Shown here: positions 56,192-58,606 of the stretch, piece after piece
Position numbering within the stretch: the first letter of the stretch is position 1
Layout of the letters: each line of letters starts with the position of its first letter
Assembly (NCBI RefSeq): GCF_000090795.2
Contig: NW_003546331.1
Coordinates: 88,248-146,853 of the forward strand
DNA length: 58,606 nucleotides
Source: Amphimedon queenslandica
Taxonomy: Eukaryota; Porifera; Demospongiae; Haplosclerida; Niphatidae
Direction of reading: 5' to 3'
Program-made: the position numbers and the translations under genes
Notes under the pieces: generated by a model
What the model saw: the letters and a program-made list of their open reading frames with translations, nothing else
What the model was told of the DNA's origin: nothing
Databases searched by the model: none

Positions 56192-56655
56192 CTTCATAAA
56201 ATGGAGGATTCTCTCTCTTTCACTTTAGCAGCAGTTATCTCTCTAATAATACCTGCAGTTGACTAAAAAACGTCAGTACATCCAGATAAAAGATGACTAA
56301 ACATAACACCATTTTTTCTTTTTAATGCAGTAAAATGTAATTGAGTTGTAACTGGTCTCAGACTTCTTCACCTATCACATTTTATAGATAAATAGGAGTC
56401 TGCATACACTTTGCAAGCAAACAATAAGGGCAAAAATAAGATCTGCACTTATTTTAGAGGTGCAGTATCTTTTCCTTTGCTAGAAAAGTGGTTTAGCTAG
56501 ATAGAGAACAAGTTTGTGCTGACTGAGCAGAAGGTATTATGTTTATTAGTCTTTTAAATAGATGCATTGAACTTTTTGAGTCAATTGCAAGTATTATTAG
56601 TGAGATAACTGCTGCTAAAGTGAAAAGAGAGAGAATACTCCATTTTTAAAGAAGG
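56192..56655. mobile_element. Foldback/long-TIR element upstream of TMEM230
   Basis: Arms of about 115-120 bp pair as inverted repeats. The left arm starts TAAAATGGAGGATTCTCTCT and runs through CACTTTAGCAGCAGTTATCT (to about 56312). The right arm (about 56530-56650) contains AGATAACTGCTGCTAAAGTG and AGAGAGAATACTCCATTTTT. Roughly 85-90% of the outer 70 bp match by eye. The centre is non-coding. Its right end lies about 45 bp before the TMEM230 ATG, so it probably forms part of that promoter or 5' UTR. Confidence 0.8.
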
Positions 56656-56697
56656 GTGTGGCTTTATTGTCTATTTAAATAACTTAACCCTTTAAGT

Positions 56698-57051
56698 ATG
56701 AAGAGAAAAGAAAGGACAAAAGTCAAGTACAGTAAACTAGTCAGCATTTCAAATGATAGAGAAGATGAGTATCATGACGACCAGTTCACAGAAAACAGTC
56801 CAGTCAAGATACCTGTTCGTTCCATAGTCTTGGCCACGTTCCTATTTCTTGTTGGTAGTGTGTTACTGATACTGGCTGGTCTATTGATTGGTGGAGTGTT
56901 TGGTGATACACCTGATGCTAGTTCAGCCCCTCTACTACTAATAGGCTCCATTACGTTTATTCCTGGTTTTTATCATGTCCGGCTAGCGTATTATGCATGG
57001 AAAGGCTACCACGGTTACTCGTTCAGTGACATACCTAGTTATGATGACTGA
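56698..57051 (+). CDS. TMEM230: Transmembrane protein 230 (TMEM230)
   Basis: Two-pass membrane protein of secretory/recycling vesicles (synaptic vesicle and retromer traffic in vertebrates). Single exon, 117 aa, against 120 in the human short isoform. Conserved blocks: KVKYSKLVSI, VKIPVRSIVLATFLFLVGS, helix 1 ~42-65, helix 2 ~77-97 (PLLLIGSITFIPGFYHVRLA), then YYAWKGYHGYSFSDIPSYDD, the diagnostic C-terminus. The acidic N-terminal loop is lineage-specific. The start matches the usual length. A GGGTGTGGCTTT box lies about 45 bp upstream, at the edge of the foldback element. Confidence 0.95.
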   Translation: MKRKERTKVKYSKLVSISNDREDEYHDDQFTENSPVKIPVRSIVLATFLFLVGSVLLILAGLLIGGVFGDTPDASSAPLLLIGSITFIPGFYHVRLAYYAWKGYHGYSFSDIPSYDD

Positions 57052-57354
57052 AATATTATGTCTTTGTCACTTTTTAAATGCAAATGATTGTTATTGAAAT
57101 GATTGTTATTGAAATCATGTTACAATTTTATAGGAATTATTATAACTTAGTCTTAGTTACAGAGATAATAGAATTCATTGATGTTGTAGGCTTAACTAAT
57201 TAATGATTATGGTTACTCCCCCGCCATCACTTTAGCTGTTCCTATTACCCCTACATTCTTGCACTTTAATTTTCCAGCCCTAGCCCCTTCTTGCTTCTTC
57301 CCTTCTTATTTCTTTTTCTCTGGTGCCCCCTTGTGTGAGGAAGGAAGACCAGCA
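57052..57354. other. Intergenic TMEM230 to ankyrin gene
   Basis: About 300 bp. Includes a 15-bp tandem duplication (ATGATTGTTATTGAA, twice, near 57084-57113). An upstream exon of the ankyrin gene could lie here; none is clear. Confidence 0.5.
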
Positions 57355-58606
57355 ATGGCTGAGGGGATAGGAGGAGGTGACAAGGCTCAAGCAACGCCAA
57401 TGGTATCTCTTACTGGAAGAACACCAAAAATGAATCTGCAACAAGTAGGCCTGCTGTGGTGACAATTACTGATTGTTATTTTTAAAATAAAAATATTTTA
57501 TGAATTTAGAGTCTAAGTCATTGCTTTTTCATTTATACTTTTTTCTTATCTCTATTCAGGCAGTACGTGATGGTCGTGAAGAGGTATTGAGACAATGGCT
57601 GGGTCAGCTAACAGAAAAGAAGAAGAGGATACTTATCAATGCATACGACTCTTTTGGCTTCACTGCTATGCATTATGCTGCTAGATTCAATCGCTTTAAA
57701 ATGATGCAACTCCTTATTGCTAATGATGCCAGTAAGCAAAGGGCCAGGAGAATGGAAGCATTATGCACCTAGCTAAATTACTGTGAATTGCAAGTTAATC
57801 TGACCAATCAAATGCCCTTGCTCACATGGGGCAATGGCAATTTGATTGATCAGTTTCATAAGCTTATTAATAATAATCAAATTGCAATTTACTGTGTGTA
57901 TATATGTACATGTCTTTAGAAATAGAGGGTTTGTTGATTTTAATCAAAATAAAAAACGATTCGTTTATTATGCTTCAATTGTATCTTAAGGCTGATATCA
58001 TACACGATGCAACATTGTTGCATGCAACAATGTTGCATGCAACATTGTTGCATGCCACATGTTGCATGTAACATGTTGCACCATGTATGATACCCTATTT
58101 TGTCGTATGCAACATGTTGCTTGAAGTTGACAACCATTCAACTTGGTGCAACATGTTGCATGCAACAATGTTGCTTTGTGTATGATAGCCTTTAGTTTCT
58201 ATTGCCATAATTGAGTGTGTGTTACCATGTAATATAGATTACATGTGCATTATATATATATATATATAGCCTTTTCAATGGCTCTTGATTTTGCTGCATT
58301 TAGATATTGTGGTATTCTTTGTTAAGTGTGATCATGACACAATGTAACCTTTCATCCCTTGATAGTGTCATAAATATGCTAGCACTATTCATTTCTATTA
58401 TTCTCTTTCTCCCTCACTTTTCTCTACTCACTTCCTATAGATCCAGAGGTCCGTACAGAAGAAGGCCTCACTCCATTACATTATGCTGCACGCTACACTC
58501 CACTCCACTCTAAGACTGGAGGAGAGAATGAAGAGGACTCTGCTCCGGTTACTCTTCGTTCAACAAGCAAACAGATCCTTCAAACCCTAATTTCTTTCTG
58601 TCGTGT
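57355..58606 (+). CDS. Ankyrin-repeat protein, 5' part (runs off right edge)
   Basis: Three exons: 57355-57444, 57560-57731 and 58441 to the edge. They join in frame. Exon 1 begins MAEGIGGGDKAQATPMVSLT and ends MNLQQ. Exon 2 reads AVRDGREEVLRQWLGQL, KRILINAYDSFGFTAMHYAA and RFNRFKMMQLLIANDA, a clear ankyrin repeat. Exon 3 has VRTEEGLTPLHYAARYTPLH and an inserted acidic loop before QILQTLISFCR, another repeat with an insertion. The arrangement recalls TRP-type ankyrin channels, but no channel region is inside the window, so I only call ankyrin. An upstream exon cannot be excluded. Confidence 0.75.
57778..57896. repeat. Imperfect inverted repeat in ankyrin-gene intron
   Basis: Left arm CTGACCAATCAAATGCCCTT (from 57800) pairs with right arm GGCAATTTGATTGATCAG (to about 57852). 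Outer segments TTACTGTGAATTGCAA and TTGCAATTTACTG also oppose each other. A possible degenerate MITE. Confidence 0.5.
57987..58194. mobile_element. MITE-like element built of GCAACATGTTGC palindromes
   Basis: Terminal inverted repeats of about 40 bp: left TTAAGGCTGATATCATACAC then GCAACATTGTTGCATGCAAC; the right end reads inward TAAAGGCTATCATACAC then GCAACATTGTTGCATGCAAC. The body of about 207 bp is filled with GCAACA(A)TGTTGC palindromes. Non-coding, in an intron. A TTA/TTAA-type target duplication is possible but unclear. Confidence 0.75.

Overview
The window is intron-rich, AT-rich animal nuclear DNA. It carries about 22 protein-coding genes, most of them recognisable metazoan orthologues with short GT-AG introns and very short intergenic gaps. 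Gene compactness, the orphan multi-pass membrane protein, tandem intronic repeats and overall composition suggest a demosponge of the Amphimedon type. That assignment is inference from recognition, not a search. I saw no CRISPR array, rRNA or tRNA.

Layout. 0-4.4 kb: an RBBP4/7-type histone-binding WD40 gene (minus, runs off the left edge) opposite a CRYZL1-like quinone oxidoreductase. 4.8-9.6 kb: a huge intronless RHS/YD-repeat gene with a polymorphic-toxin-like layout, the most unusual gene here. 10.9-18.3 kb: RTCA (minus), then SMIM7, UTP11 and UFL1 head to tail. 18.4-20.5 kb: two MGST3-like genes with a decayed third copy between them. 20.6-28.0 kb: PBLD (minus), an orphan 601-aa membrane protein, GMCL1 and HYKK. 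28.1-31.6 kb: a tandem duplication of dihydrodiol dehydrogenase, with a probably false assembly gap in copy 2, ending in a small five-exon type I membrane protein gene on the minus strand. 32.2-45.4 kb: AKR1A1 (minus), VBP1, an RI-type LRR protein, ZNHIT6 and ZMPSTE24 (minus). 45.5-58.6 kb: MSH2, a 3xBIR+RING IAP (minus), TMEM230 and the 5' part of an ankyrin-repeat gene.

How things fit together. Most genes are unrelated housekeeping functions: chromatin, RNA processing and ribosome biogenesis, UFMylation, mismatch repair, prefoldin, prenyl-protein processing. Several are arranged as divergent pairs whose start codons lie only about 60-120 bp apart (RTCA/SMIM7, AKR1A1/VBP1, ZMPSTE24/MSH2, PBLD/orphan membrane protein), so they probably share promoters. 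GC-box/CACCC-like and CACGTG elements recur in these gaps.

Non-coding structure. One roughly 180-bp repeat family with a 20-bp palindromic core occurs as small tandem arrays in introns of five genes, in both orientations, and a sister subfamily sits in a sixth. Two TIR elements (MITE-like) and one longer foldback element are visible near the right half. The best candidates for something undescribed are the RHS gene with its unplaced C-terminal tail, the intronic palindrome repeat family, and the cryptic five-exon membrane protein gene.
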